Source of the DNA: Pestalotiopsis fici W106-1
Taxonomy: Eukaryota; Ascomycota; Sordariomycetes; Amphisphaeriales; Sporocadaceae
Direction of reading: 5' to 3'
Assembly: GCF_000516985.1 (NCBI RefSeq)
Contig: NW_006917091.1
Coordinates: 5,204,518-5,268,517, forward strand
Length of the DNA stretch: 64,000 nt
Of the stretch, positions 1 through 12,411 are shown piece after piece; position 1 is the first letter of the stretch, and each line of letters starts with the position of its first letter. The position numbers and the translations under genes are program-made. Below the pieces are notes generated by a model. It did no database searches, was not told the origin of the DNA, and saw nothing but the letters and a program-made list of their open reading frames with translations.

Positions 1-292
1 CAATCGCGCATTCTAAACGGTAGAAGCATCGCCGGTTGTACACGATTCAATATCCATCAAAACACTTACTTGGTGGGCCAAGTCCTCTACTGACAAGCAA
101 CAAGGTGCAATGTGCCCCAGGAGTGTGGCTCGTTCCTTGATTATGCAGCGTTTGGGGGTGCTCATCACAACACCGACCCAATATTGAGATTTCTCAACCG
201 ATTGGTGCGAGGAGAGAATTCCTGCCCGCCAGCTCCAGGGTCTTGGGTACGAACGGGGGCGACTGACAAGGGATGAAAAAAAAAAGAGAGTC

Positions 293-307
293 GACTGACT
301 GACTGAC
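293..307. repeat. (GACT)n microsatellite
   Basis: Nearly four tandem GACT units, in gene-free sequence. Confidence 0.7.
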
Positions 308-2319
308 AGCGACAGATAGGAGTGTTCACCCGAACAGCCAAGATGCCCTGCTGCCCTGCCTAGCCACATACTTATCGGAAAGGTACATGAGAAGGACTTT
401 TGGAGGCGGCATGCATGGCATTCTGACAATTCCATCCTCGCTAATGAACCTCGATCGCGATCTCGATGAAGAGGCAATGTTCTTACCAGGCACGGCTTGA
501 TTGGCCGCCGCGCAACTGCCTATGTCTCACTAGTTTTTCTCTTTTCAAGTAAGACGAGGGGTAAAAAAGGCGCAACCCGACACGTGTATGAATCGGTGAT
601 TTAGACTTTGTCTTTTCCTTCTCGCCTTGCGCATTTGAGATCAGAAACCGTAACAAGTCGGGAGAATGCTTGCTTGCTTTGCGCGCCTTGCTGCACAGTT
701 GCTCGAGGCTGGAGGATATATGCTTGCAGTTTTATCTTATTTTTAATTTTTTCTTCTTCTTCCGAATCTATTATCCATTTGTTCCCAACCACACTACTGC
801 AACCTCTTATCCCAGGGAAACGGACCATTCGGGAGCGAGCGAAATTCCCCACTGAACGGTACTTGGGGTTGGTACAGATCAATCATTCTTGCATGTACGG
901 GACAGTGTACCCTGTAGGTGTTGGTAGTAGGCTGACCAGAGAGATTGATCAGCGCTGGGGCCCTCTTGCTACTAGGTGCTAGGTACCTGAGTATGCTGAG
1001 GAAGGTACCTCAGCCGGTACAGCCATAAGGTAGAGAGAGGCAGCTTGTTCGTGGAGTGCGCTATGATGTCATGGTTGCGAGGCATGAAAGGGAATAATCA
1101 TTTCCTTGAAAACAATGGTCTTGACCCGCCCCGGCACGGTACCACCTCATGAATAAGTGAGAAAGACCCTGCATTGCCAGAGGGCTTATACAGCTGCGAA
1201 AGGGCTCTCGTGTGAGGTGTCGCGGACCATTATGGTTGATTTGTTACCTAGATCGAAGTATGAGTGATCAATCGAAGTTTGGGGTCTTAGGGCGACTGGG
1301 GTCGTAATGGGACAAGGGTAGGTGAGCGCTTGGCGCGTGGCACCTTGGGCTGGATGGGCTGGCTCGTTGCTAACGTCTAGCTAGGGTACCTCTTTCTCCG
1401 TGTGCTTCATACATGCCATGTGTTTTCCCCTATGAAATTCAAGGGACCCAAAGTACCGATCGCATGTATTCCGGAATGTGGCAGTTGATTGACAGCTTGA
1501 AATCAAATCGTCGATGGACTGCTGATGATTATCGGCGCGAACAAGATGCCCTACGATTCAATCATCAGTAACTTTCCAAATCAACGACTTCATATACTTT
1601 TGTTTGGTTGTGTCTGCTCTTCTGCAGATTGATATGCACAACTCTGTTGTTTATACATACTATGTAGTATCATTAATCAACCAAGCACCATGAGATCTTC
1701 CTCAGTGGATCCTCGGCAACCAACTTGACATGCTACTACACTTGTGCATGTACCCAAGTACCCCCTTTCGCCGGATTGAACTGGTTGGAGAGTGAGTGGC
1801 ACTGGGTGAAAAGGGCACAAAATGTTAGTGCAGCCTTGTGCTAGGTGAAGTCTAGACCGTTACAGACCAGGACCCTCTGCTGGGCCCCCAGTGTCATGGC
1901 ATCGTGTGTTTGCGCGCGCAATCGGCCTATGATGCAATACCCGATCGACTGCACATAGAATGTATCCAAACGTCGGTAAAGGAAAACTTGAGGATTTTTA
2001 ATGAGGTCCGGAGACACCACAACGGCGTAAAACCTCCGCCTCCGTGGTGATGCTGCTGGCTGGTGGACGGTCGCGGCCCAAGATTGCTGTTTCTGGTGGT
2101 AGTTGATGGAAGTATGGAGGCGGAAAAAAAGTAAAGAAATACAGAACAATATTGAATCGTCGATTACTCTGCAATCGACGATGTGTTGCGATGACCGCGC
2201 AGGGGTTTGTGGATCCCTCGGATTGTCAGGGTTCACCCACCAGCCCACAGTGCCCCGTGCTTCGTCACTAAAGTCAAGCGTAAGGGCCCTCCGGGTCCAA
2301 GGGTACACCACTTTCCAGA

Positions 2320-2343
2320 TTTTTATTTTTATTTTTATTTTTA
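2320..2343. repeat. (TTTTTA)n low-complexity run
   Basis: Four tandem units of about six bases, T-rich, in non-coding sequence. Confidence 0.7.
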
Positions 2344-5274
2344 CATTTGAATTCTTTTTTTCCAGGTCCCTCTTCAGGCTTGTGCAAAGTATGGTGAAGA
2401 CAGACGCATACACAGATTCACCGATGTTTAGACTATCCACTTTTATTTTTCTCCGTCCCTTTCCCTCCTCGAATTGTCCTTCCCCTGTCTTCCATGCGAA
2501 AAGTCGTTAGCTCGGCCACTTCCTCACGACTCCTAAGACGACAAGGACTCTCTCCCTCCCCAGGGGCCACTGGCGCCAAGCAGATCCAGGTTCCCAAAAA
2601 GAGGAAGAAAAAAAAAAAAGTCGTGCGGCCAATGTACCCCATTTCGGCCCCCTCGATTGCGACAGCCAGGATTGCTCCATTCATGGAATCTTCTCCAGGA
2701 ATCAGCCTGCAACTGGGCTTTAGCTGGCTCGCTCACGGCTTGTTGCCTGCCGCTGTTCCACATTCGAAAGACAGATGATCTGAAAAGAGCTACAACACCA
2801 CCCACGGGACCTATACTAATCTGCTTGCAGAAAAATGATCCCCCGGATTGCTGCTGGATGAATCTCGCCCGCGGACAAGATCCTGCGCAAATACATGGTT
2901 CCTACTGTGTAGCTAGTAGTCAGTGTTCACGGTAACAAAGTTTGATGCGCACATATATATATTTTTTGCGGCTCTTCAACATTTCCCCAACAAGCCACAT
3001 TGAAGGATAACCGAAGCATATATTCTTTCAATTCACAACTCACTGAAATCGTCCACGCACACCGTCGAAACGGCGTGCTACACTACCCATCGTAGTACAG
3101 GGCACTAATTGTATACTATTGTTTGTACTCCTGACATATCATATTCACCGGAGCCGGCACCTATAGCTCTGACAAGGTCGACCGTTGGAAACGAGGCGCA
3201 ACGTCTTCTCAATCCCAACTGACGTCACTTCTCCCTCATCACGTCTCCTCCAGGATCTACTCATCTCCATAGCGGAGGGACACTAGTCGTCGCAGACCCT
3301 TCTAGAGCCTCAGAGGCTCCAATACTGCGCAGAGTCTTCGTCGGAGATTGGCCGTGTCTGCTTATATGGCCCCATTCTGTGCATGGCAACGATCAGAAGT
3401 CATCGACGATACCGTGGTGCATGGATACGAGAGCTTGCTGTCTATGCCAGTGGTGCCTAAGCTGAAACTCTGCAGTGCCCGCTGGAGGGCTCTCTGTTCA
3501 CGTTCACACCTCTCACCGTGAGTTCCGAGTGCCGCTCCGCTGAGCTGACCTGGCTTGGCTGGACGGTCAACCCGACTCAGTCTCCTTGTTCGTTGTCGAG
3601 ATTTGCTGTTTCTTGGCAAAACCGAATTTTATGATCCTGGTCCATAACCTTATCAAACCAGATTGGTTTGCTATGTATAATATGAACGCTAGGACCCTGC
3701 ATCGTGCTGGATCATAAGAGGCATAAAAAAAAAGACATGCAGGCTGGTGCGCTAGTCAACCTCCCCGCCAGGCCGTCGTCAATAGACACACGTATCAAGC
3801 ACGCCGTGACTTTGATGATTATTATTGCCGGATGCCCGTTTTTGGGGATGAGTAAGAACATGAACGCTGCGCGCAAGAGTCATGTAAACGGCAGATGCTG
3901 GGGAGGTCGCTTAGCTAAGGCCGTCGCATTCAAGTCTTGCCGATATCGTCTTAGTACGATCGGCACACCACGAAGTTAACTTACGCCATGAACATTTGCA
4001 ACACGACTACCGCTGAGCCCGCGAGAGCCCCGAGAGCCCGGAACGAGCTCCCGGGGGTAAACCGGATGCAACCCGACACCAATGGGATATCCCCTCTTTC
4101 TCGACCCTCCATAGCACCAGTCGAACTCAAATTGGTCAGCGAGTCATTGTTTCCGGCAAGCAATCGGCAACCACAACCCAGTGACTGAACCCCTCTGCAA
4201 ACTTTAAACAGAGGCAGCAGTGCAAGTCCAGCCGCTCTTATTGTGAAGAGGCGCTGGCGTTGAAACCTTTTGTCTCTTTCCTGCTACCATTCTCGGACTA
4301 AATATATCTAGGTCAATAAGATCGAAAACTGCATTAATGTATCCGTATCCAAGCCAATCAGGTGGCTCTGAAATCCTCTTTTCCGTCCCAAAGGGTTTTA
4401 TGCTCCTATCAAGACTTTGGCCAACGACCGGCATAGTGTTTGTCTTTCCAAATCTCAATATCATGAACCAATGACCATAGGTCTTGCTGAGGTTTGGCTC
4501 CTTACAAACAAACGCAAACTTCAACGCTCTCCCTAGCTTGCAGGCGTAGCCAAGGGCCCTGCATGAGTTAGTCCTTTCAATCATTGGCTGCGCATTCTGC
4601 CTTACGAAGCTCGCACCTTAGAAGCCCCAGTACCTACAAGAGACATTGGGAGACTTGAAGGGGATATTTCACCACCCAAGATGGCCCTTTTGATCATTTT
4701 CCTCATAAACTCTATCCTCTATGTAGCGACACAGCTTTCCCCGCATTTCCTAATGCGTTTCTCCTATTCTTGCTTACTACTTTTAACCATATCAAGCTTA
4801 CGTTGGGAGTTGAAAAAATGCTATCGGCACATAACACCAGCGCCGCATTGCTGATAGTCGTATGATGAGACGGACGATTTTCATGAGATATTGGCATACC
4901 AGAGAAGAGGGGTCGCTTCCACTCAGCCCTGCATGGGCAAAGAACCAAACTTCGGAGAGCTGTACACTTATTTCTCGCTATGCCTTCCCAATTCGTCTCC
5001 AACTAGCCACTAACAACCAACTAGCTAGCTATAGTGATATTGTGTGCCACCACCACCACAACAACAACATGGCGCGGGTTTCCCTGTGAGGGGTATCTGA
5101 AGGACCCCTTATTATTATGATAATCCAACCCATCACACCATATTTCTCGCCCGCGTTCATGCAAGCTTACTTTTTGTCCCTGTTTTCCTCCTTCCTAGGA
5201 ACTTACTCACAGTTCAGTTCCGAGCTTCAAGTGTTGAGGTTGACCTTGTGATAGGCTGAAGCTACATTTCTGGC

Positions 5275-5400
5275 ATGCCGCCGGCATTGAAGGCAAAGCT
5301 ACCCCAACGAGCAAGAGAGCTATTATTTACAGATATACGACTAGCCCCATGTGTCCATTGCAAAATCCGTCGCAAGAAGTCTGTTGTCTGTTATTCATAG
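5275..5400 (+). pseudogene. possible relic of a Zn2Cys6 zinc-cluster start
   Basis: A 41-codon ORF whose C-terminal half reads PCVHCKIRRKKS. This resembles the first half of a fungal Zn(II)2Cys6 binuclear cluster (C-x2-C-x6-C with a basic stretch), but the third cysteine position is serine, and the frame stops seven codons later. A canonical GTGAGT donor directly follows the stop codon. I see no downstream exon with the second half of the cluster or a fungal transcription-factor domain. It is either a decayed fragment or a chance match; the family assignment is an inference from one short motif. Confidence 0.2.
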
Positions 5401-6907
5401 GTGAGTGAATAGCCTAGGATGGAAAGAGGGGAAGAAGAAAAATACAGTTGGGGCTAGCATGGCTTATGTGCCATATGGAGCCGAGTCTTTGCGAGCGTGT
5501 TGAAAAACATGGCATTCTTAATCTTGAACTCCCTTATCGGAGCATTTCCCCATGTCCCTGAGCCATGGCTCGCATGGGACTTTTGTGTGTGCCTGGGTAG
5601 ATACGCGTGGTATATTTGTTCATTTAGCTTTCCCACTTCCCTCTCAGTCTGTGTTTGGCTCTGCACTATCGAACCCCTCTTTCTTCGAGGGTATTGCTCT
5701 CCAAATTTACGCATGACACCCTTGCATTGCATTGGCATGCCCTGGCATCCCTTGCATGGAGAAGAGGTGCGTGTACTAAATGGTTTGAATCATAAATGGT
5801 ACACGGCAGATGCTATTTACGCTTTGCTAAAATCCACAGTGGGTAGATTGCTGCGAGGGCAAAACACGCTTTGATCTTTGATATACGAGCAGAGTAAAAG
5901 TCGAGGCAAGGGATTGAGTGGAGTATAACTTTCTCGCTTTCTGCCTTCTCGCTTCTTGGATATCGTGACTTTCCAGCAAATTGCAGAATTACCTTGAAAT
6001 ATGGGACGATACTTTCTCTGTTAGGCAACAATGATCCAAAGTTACCAGTAGACCCGTGCTATGGAGGAAGAAAAAGGATTATCTTAGGAGGACGTGAAAT
6101 CAAGGTATGTTGTTATGTACGGAAAATGCAGAATCCAATGCAAGGCACTTGCGGCCGTCGAGATTCGTAGACAGTTGATCTAAGAAGGGCCTAGAGCCTA
6201 GCAATGAAAATTCAAAGCATCTCATTAATAAGGTGTTGTCTGCAGGCCGACCCAATGTTTGTGATGGTGACTTAGCATTTCCTACGCTCCCGTTTCCCCA
6301 TTTTCATGTACGTCGATTGGTCACGTGCATAACTTAGATGTACATCGGCACAAATATCACGAACGTAATGTAGCAGGTATGAATCTTGGATAATCTCCGA
6401 GGACAAGCTTATATTTCGCTCCATGCAGCAGACGCACAAGGTCCCAAGAATATGAACCATGAGCTTCCCTATCAATGTTGAACTTGTTCTCAGGTTTTGG
6501 CCTTCTGTAAAAGGCCAATACAAACTGGGAAGCTTCTGACGGGGTTCACTGTTGTTGCTATTGACACAAATTCCAGAGCTAACAGTTCGCCTTCAACTTC
6601 CATCCATTCTCAAAAGCTCGCCTTTCAAGTACTTGGAAGTAACCATAGAGTTTCGTTGGGGCCGCCCCAAAAGACTAAGTTCATTCATCAGTACCAATGT
6701 CTAGTGCTAATAACAATGGCGAGACATTTATTCCCTAACGCCTGTGCAATGCTTGTGTGAAGATGGTGGCTGGTCTGAGATCATCACCATGCCGCCGTTA
6801 ACATCATTCCTAGACGCCACCTGGACCCTTACTTTTCAGACTGCTCTGGCCACCCTGCTTATCAAAACCTTCGGCCATGTCAATGATAGGTGCGCACGCT
6901 ACAAGAT

Positions 6908-8822
6908 TTACCTCTTGCCAGGCAGAGGGGGAGGCAGCATCTTGCCTGCCCCCACATCCACTTTCTTGCTGGGAGGTTGGCCATTGCTGCCGCCAACTTG
7001 GGTGAAGGCGCCACTCTTGAAGTACCGATCGTCTTCAGCTGCGCGCTTTCGCTTGAGCTCAGCTTGAACTTTGGGGTCAACTAGCTCTATGCCCTGAACA
7101 GGGGTAAAGGCCAGTGAAGATGCAGTGCCTGCAGCGCCTCCTCCGATAGTCGTGCCCACGCCAGAGGTCCGGATCCCTCTTCCCCGAAGGTCTATGTTGG
7201 ACTGCGGAGCAGTTCGCAGTGATGAAGCTGAACCACCAATTGGATCGATTGCGCCCCAACCCTTATTCTTTTGGCTCAGTTTTGCGCGGGTCTTGTTGTC
7301 AATCTGAGTGGCACGAATGCGGCCTTCTTGAGCCTGGCCGATCATGCCCATGCCTACTGTACCATCACCCACACCGTAGTCTGTCTCCTTCTCCTCCTTG
7401 CCGAAGACCATGCGGTTCTGGGCCTTCCTCAACTCCGTCATAGCAACTGCTGCCTTGGCATTACGGGCCAGCCTACCTCCGCGCTTCCGTGATGGTTTGT
7501 CGTCCGGCGCCGGCAGAGCTCGCTGGCCTTTGTTGGGCGGAGGGGCCGTCATCTTGTCAAGCCGTTCTAGGCATTGACCTCGCAGTTCTTCACCGTAGGC
7601 ACCATCAGGATATGTATGACCAGTGTCTGCGCGGGCGGCCAATACCACTTTAGCTGCGACGGCCTTCATGGCCTTCTTTTTCAGATCGTTGGGAATACCA
7701 CGGATAATCGGTGAATGATACAAGTAGCCTTGCTGCCTGTTCTGCACGTTTGTTGCAAAAGCTGCATTAGCCTGCTTTTTACTTCCCCACGCCGCCAAGT
7801 TGCAGGATGGCGTTCTCGACAAAGTCGTAAGGCCGCCAGCCGTGTTGATGAGCTGGGCTGCTGTGAGAGATCCAATGATGGCTGTGAGGTTAGGGGCAAA
7901 AACGTTCATTCGAGACTGCACATATTCCGTGAGCGTCTTCTTGGCCTTGTCCATAGACACTATCATTTGACAAGCCTTGACGACACGATCCAGCTCTTCA
8001 GGACTGATGGGCTGACCTTGTGACCTTGTGGCTTCCAGGGTTACAGTCATTAGTGAGGCTTTCTCAAGTACTGTCTTGAGTGACTGTCCTATCACATTAT
8101 CCGAACTGTCTTGAAGGGCTCGGATATTGCCAGCATCCATGGGTCCATTGCCCAGAATGGCAACGACCTTTGCGTACTCGATAGGGTTTTGGATCAGGGT
8201 CTCGAGCTCGGGAAAGCGTGCGGAATAGTGGTCGCGAATGAACTTGTGGACCTTCATGATTTCGCCATCGAGTTGGGTTGAAAGCGTATTCGACGCTGTC
8301 AGGATCTTGTACTCGGGATTATCCTCGATATTTCCAATATTAATGGTCGAGGCATTGAATGGTTGTGACTGGTAATGAGCGATGTCCTATGTGCTTCGGT
8401 CAGAACTACAGCTATGCGAGAATGAAAACTTGCAGTAGAAAACAAGTAATGCGAGGTTTGCGATTATGATGAAAACAAAAACATACCTTTAGTAGAGGTT
8501 CCAGCCGGTCCATAACTGTGGTGACTCTCCGGATATCCTTAACACTGCCCAGTTGCATCTTCTCAACCTTGGCTTTGGCTTCGTCCTCGTCATCCATAGG
8601 GTCGATCGCAACACCACTCAATCCTCCCATCTCTTCGTCCTCCTCGGGCGGCTCCTCATCGCCGTCTAAAACCATCTCATCATCATCGTCATCATGCTTG
8701 CTGTCGCCGTTTGTCTGGGCATGCGTGGAATCCCCTTCAAGGCCAATGTCGTTCTGCTCGTCGCCCTGTTCGGACCCCGAGTCCTCGAAGTCCTGAAGGA
8801 GCTCGTCCGCAAGGGTCGACAT
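6908..8822 (-). CDS. prp31: pre-mRNA-processing factor Prp31 (U4/U6 snRNP)
   Basis: Spliceosome factor that binds the U4 snRNA/15.5K complex through its Nop domain and helps join U4/U6 to U5 in the tri-snRNP, in the nucleus. Two exons on the minus strand, 8822-8487 and 8386-6908, with a 100-nt GTATGT...TAG intron; exon 1 ends in phase 0 after LEPLLK. The protein is 604 aa. It starts with an acidic, Asp/Glu-rich segment (about residues 10-80), then a helical NOSIC-like region and a Nop domain (about 265-345, with FAPNLTAIIGS, AGGLTTLSRTP and GYLYHSP). The C-terminal part is basic and carries the family's KTRAKLSQKNKGWG-type segment. Human PRPF31 is about 500 aa; the extra length lies in the acidic N-terminus and the Gly/Pro-rich C-terminal tail. 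It is divergent from clf1, with 607 bp between start codons. Confidence 0.95.
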
Positions 8823-9429
8823 TTTGCTCCACTGGTCGATGAGACTTGAGGAATGGCAATCGGTATCAGATGCGACTGACTCACTTTTGCAGAGCTCACT
8901 GCTTGCTCAAAGCCTCGACGTCTTCTCTCCAACCCAACAGGCTTCTGCCACTAAGATCGATCGGTCCCGCCAGCAGCTGCGCGGTGATGTTTCGCGGGCT
9001 CCTGCGACGAATTTGGCGAGTTGTGGCGTCGCCCCTTTGTTGGATGTCGGTTTGAATGGTACGTGGAATTGAGGAAGGAAAATTGATGACCGAGGCCGCG
9101 GTCGCGACTGGCGACAGGGAAGTGGCTAGGCTACTTTGCTTATGTAATGGCTTCAGGTACCCATTTATTTCAGTTTTTCGCATCTCTCATTGGCCATGTC
9201 TTGCTTTGGCAACATTTTGCCAAAGCTCCCAGCAGCCACAGCACCAGCACTAAATCTACTTTAACTTTTACTGCACTTCTACCTATTGACAGCGCGCATC
9301 TCGGCCGCGTCTGCTTCATGCAACGTGCATTCACTTCTGATAATCCATCAGCTTCATATCAATCTTTGATTCTCATTTCCTCCTCCCCCTCGAAGCATTA
9401 ATTGATTGATTAGCAACCGGTCAGTCACC
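8823..9429. promoter_or_regulatory. shared divergent promoter region of prp31 and clf1
   Basis: 607 bp separate the prp31 start (minus) from the clf1 start (plus). The clf1-proximal side is pyrimidine-rich, as is usual just upstream of fungal start codons. I see no clear TATA box. A shared regulatory region is inferred from geometry only. Confidence 0.5.
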
Positions 9430-11460
9430 ATGGAGTCGTCACGCGGCCCGCCAAGGGTCAAGAACAAGGCTGCCGCGCCTATCCAGATTTCCGCCGAACA
9501 GTTGCTACGCGAGGCTCAGGACAGGCAAGAGACGACTCTGAAAGCACCTACCCAGCGTTTTGCCGACTTGGAGGAGCTCCATGAGTTCCAGGGTCGTAAG
9601 CGGAAGGAGTTTGAGGACTATGTGCGGCGGAATCGAATTAACATGAACAACTGGATGCGATATGCGCAATGGGAACTTGAGCAAAAAGAGTACAGGAGAG
9701 CGCGTTCCATATTCGAACGTGCTTTGGATGTCGATGCGACATCTACCATTCTCTGGGTTCGATATGTCGAAGCCGAAATGAAGAATCGAAACATTGCCCA
9801 CGCCCGCAACCTTCTGGATCGTGCTGTTTCCATCCTGCCAAGGGTCGACAAGCTTTGGTACAAATATGTCTACATGGAGGAGATGTTGGGCAACATACCC
9901 GGCACGAGGCAGGTGTTTGAACGCTGGATGGAGTGGGAACCAGATGAGGCTGCCTGGAGTGCATACATCAAGCTCGAGAAGCGCTATGGTGAGTTTCAGA
10001 GAGCACGCGACATCTTTCAGCGATTTACGATTGTCCATCCGGAGCCACGCAACTGGATCAAATGGGCCAAGTTTGAAGAAGAGTTTGGGACCAGTGACCT
10101 GGTAAGAGAGGTGTACGCGTCCGCCATCGAAGCGCTCGGGGACGAGTTCACAGACGAGAAGCTTTTGATTGCCTGGGCCCGCTTCGAGGCCAAGCTGAAG
10201 GAGTACGAGCGCGCTAGAGCTATTTACAAGCATGCGCTGGACCGTCTCCCCCGGTCCAAGTCTATGAACCTCCACAAGGCTTACACGACGTTTGAGAAGC
10301 AATATGGCGATAAGGAAGGCGTGGAGGACGTGGTTCTGTCAAAACGCAGAAGGCTATATGAAGACCAGATCACACAGAACCCCAAGAACTATGATATATG
10401 GTTCGACTACGCGCGTCTTGAGGAGACATCAGGAGACGTGGACCGGGTGAGGGACGTTTATGAAAGAGCGGTTGCCCAAATCCCGCCAACCCAGGAGAAG
10501 CGACACTGGCGCCGTTACATCTACCTATGGGTGTTTTATGCGCTGTGGGAAGAAATGGAAGCCAACGACGTCGACCGGGCAAGGCAAATATACAAGCTGT
10601 GTCTTGATTTGATCCCCCACAAGAAGTTCACATTTGCCAAGGTCTGGTTGCTAAAGGCGCAGTTCGAGATCCGCCAGGGACAGTTGACTACTGCACGAAA
10701 GACACTAGGACAAGCTATCGGCATGTGCCCCAAGGACAAGCTGTTCCGAGGCTATGTGGAGCTCGAGATGAAATTGTACGAGTTTGTACGATGCCGCACT
10801 CTGTACGAGAAGCACATTGAGTGGAACCCAACAAACTGTCAAACATGGATCAAGTTTGCAGAGCTTGAGCAGAGCTTGGACGACCTCGAACGCGCAAGAG
10901 CCATATACGAGCTAGCTATCGCTCAGGATACATTGGATATGCCGGAACTCCTCTGGAAAGCATACATTGACTTTGAGGAGGGTGAAGGAGAATATGAGAA
11001 GACTCGTGAACTTTACGAGCGACTCCTTGACAAGACGGATCACGTCAAGGTCTGGATCAGCTTCGCGCATTTCGAGCTCAACATTCCAGATGCAAACGAA
11101 GGTGGTGGCGCCGACGGAGAGACCGAGGAAACAACGAAAAGCGAGGAGGCAAAGGATCGCGCCAGAAAGGTGTTCCTACGTGCGCACAAGCGCATGAAGG
11201 ACCAAGACCTGAAGGAGGAGAGGGTGTCGTTATTGAACTCTTGGCTCTCATTCGAGCGCACCTATGGATCCGCAGACGATATTGAAAAGGTGCAAAAGCA
11301 GATGCCGAGGCGGACTAGACGCAGACGCAGACTGGAAGATGATACCTTTGAGGAGTACATCGACTATGTGTTCCCGGCCGACGACGAGCAGAAACAGGAC
11401 TTGTCCAACATGCTGGCAATGGCACAAGCATGGAAACAACAAGGTGGTGCTGCCAGTTGA
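9430..11460 (+). CDS. clf1: pre-mRNA-splicing factor Clf1/Crooked neck (HAT-repeat protein)
   Basis: Core component of the Prp19-associated (NineTeen) complex, needed for spliceosome assembly and activation. Single exon, 676 aa. I place the start at 9430 ([15 protein letters not shown], in a TCACCATGG context) rather than at the in-frame upstream codon at 9406. The protein is built of tandem HAT (half-a-TPR) repeats, visible as repeated W..YA..E and RAR.I(Y/F)ERA patterns from about residue 60 to 620, with the highly conserved NWMRYAQWE near the N-terminus. The C-terminus has a basic RRTRRRRR stretch followed by [11 protein letters not shown], as in fungal Clf1. Length matches the family (yeast Clf1 is 687 aa). 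It is head to head with prp31, another splicing gene. Confidence 0.97.
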   Translation: MESSRGPPRVKNKAAAPIQISAEQLLREAQDRQETTLKAPTQRFADLEELHEFQGRKRKEFEDYVRRNRINMNNWMRYAQWELEQKEYRRARSIFERALDVDATSTILWVRYVEAEMKNRNIAHARNLLDRAVSILPRVDKLWYKYVYMEEMLGNIPGTRQVFERWMEWEPDEAAWSAYIKLEKRYGEFQRARDIFQRFTIVHPEPRNWIKWAKFEEEFGTSDLVREVYASAIEALGDEFTDEKLLIAWARFEAKLKEYERARAIYKHALDRLPRSKSMNLHKAYTTFEKQYGDKEGVEDVVLSKRRRLYEDQITQNPKNYDIWFDYARLEETSGDVDRVRDVYERAVAQIPPTQEKRHWRRYIYLWVFYALWEEMEANDVDRARQIYKLCLDLIPHKKFTFAKVWLLKAQFEIRQGQLTTARKTLGQAIGMCPKDKLFRGYVELEMKLYEFVRCRTLYEKHIEWNPTNCQTWIKFAELEQSLDDLERARAIYELAIAQDTLDMPELLWKAYIDFEEGEGEYEKTRELYERLLDKTDHVKVWISFAHFELNIPDANEGGGADGETEETTKSEEAKDRARKVFLRAHKRMKDQDLKEERVSLLNSWLSFERTYGSADDIEKVQKQMPRRTRRRRRLEDDTFEEYIDYVFPADDEQKQDLSNMLAMAQAWKQQGGAAS

Positions 11461-11512
11461 AGTGGCCATCTGCATGCATGGTATCTGAAGCGGACCTGAA
11501 TTGTATTGTAGC

Positions 11513-11518
11513 AATAAA
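11513..11518 (+). terminator. AATAAA poly(A)-signal-like element of clf1
   Basis: A perfect AATAAA about 53 nt after the clf1 stop codon, a sensible place for 3' end formation. Fungal poly(A) signals are degenerate, so this is supportive only. Confidence 0.5.
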
Positions 11519-12204
11519 AGATATGCCGAATTTATCAAGCTGGGTCTGCAAACTACTTGGGAATGAAGTAATGTAACAACAAGCTTTTTTGCCAAGGTCC
11601 GGGGCGGCCCATCTAAGTCCCCCAAGGAACCCCTGGGCAACAGAATAGTCAACAAGTATGCAGATACATCAAGTTCATGAGGCTCCAGTCACCATTCCTG
11701 CCTGCCCGTATATAATCTGTATATCTCACCATGCTTAGTAAAAACAAAACAACTTCTTGGGCAACAATGGCCTCACTGTTGCCCATGGTACTCAACAGTG
11801 CGATTTCTACCCTGGTAGCTACCACTTATTGCAAACCATGTCTCGACTGTAATTACTAAGCATTTAAGCAGGATTTTTTTTTCATTGAGTTCATTGACTT
11901 ACACAAAGTAGAGACTCCGAAAAAGCGAAAGTAAGTATGTAGTATGACATCATTGAACCCCCCGCTGCCAGCCCCTCAAACCCAGGCTTCCCTTTAAATA
12001 CCGTGTAGCTCTTATTTTCGATACAGCTTGCTCCCAAATTATTCCTCCTTTACTTGTATTCACCTTCTCCATACACCTCTTGGATTTTTCCTGGTTGTAC
12101 GATCTGGTCATTCCGAGTGAGAATCACCGGTGGCGTCCTAGAATCTCGCCATTTTAGCTCCTGTTGCTGTATACGCCACATCAACGCTGCTGCCTTGGAA
12201 TAAC

Positions 12205-12411
12205 ATGAATGCGTGCCGAGAGTTTTTGAGACTTTGGAAGTTCTTTCGGAGTCTTGGCCCTGGATCTCAACTGCTTAAATTTTTGGGCTTCAAGCACTCC
12301 CTCTCAATACCGACAACTATATATGGTTGCATCTCGGCACTTCTTCGAGATGCCTTTGTCCGTCATGTGGAAAGGGAGTTTCGAGCAAGCCGACTAACCA
12401 AGAAAAGATGA
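12205..12411 (+). CDS. candidate small ORF, 68 aa, unknown
   Basis: I do not recognise this product. The case for a gene is mostly promoter-like context: a TTTAAATA motif near 11993, then a long CT-rich stretch, then ATG with A at -3. The protein is basic (it ends RASRLTKKR) with a moderately hydrophobic middle and no domain I can name. It could equally be chance; 68 codons is not long enough to be significant. Confidence 0.2.
   Translation: MNACREFLRLWKFFRSLGPGSQLLKFLGFKHSLSIPTTIYGCISALLRDAFVRHVEREFRASRLTKKR

Larger units (their letters stand above)
1..6907. other. gene-poor left block, no supportable gene
   Basis: About 6.9 kb between the window edge and the prp31 stop codon. ORFs on both strands are short, low in complexity or overlapping, and none gave a recognisable domain or a convincing spliced model. 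Visible features are simple repeats (a GACT run near 293-307 and a TTTTTA run near 2320-2343), many short GGTACC/ACCTAC-like motifs, and a short ORF with a Zn2Cys6-like motif at 5275-5400. It could hold non-coding transcripts or decayed genes; the sequence alone does not say. Confidence 0.6.

Noticed and set aside
3704..4163. Possible two-exon minus-strand membrane protein (frame ending VVVLQMFMA before a GTAAGT)
   Set aside because: The donor is good, but I could not find a downstream exon that keeps phase and continues a membrane-protein pattern, so I do not call it.
4204..4584. 126-codon minus-strand ORF in the left gene-poor block
   Set aside because: No domain, no convincing splice extension in either direction, and no conserved-looking core.
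9505..10302. 265-codon minus-strand ORF antisense to clf1
   Set aside because: Lies entirely inside the clf1 HAT repeats and shows no family similarity.
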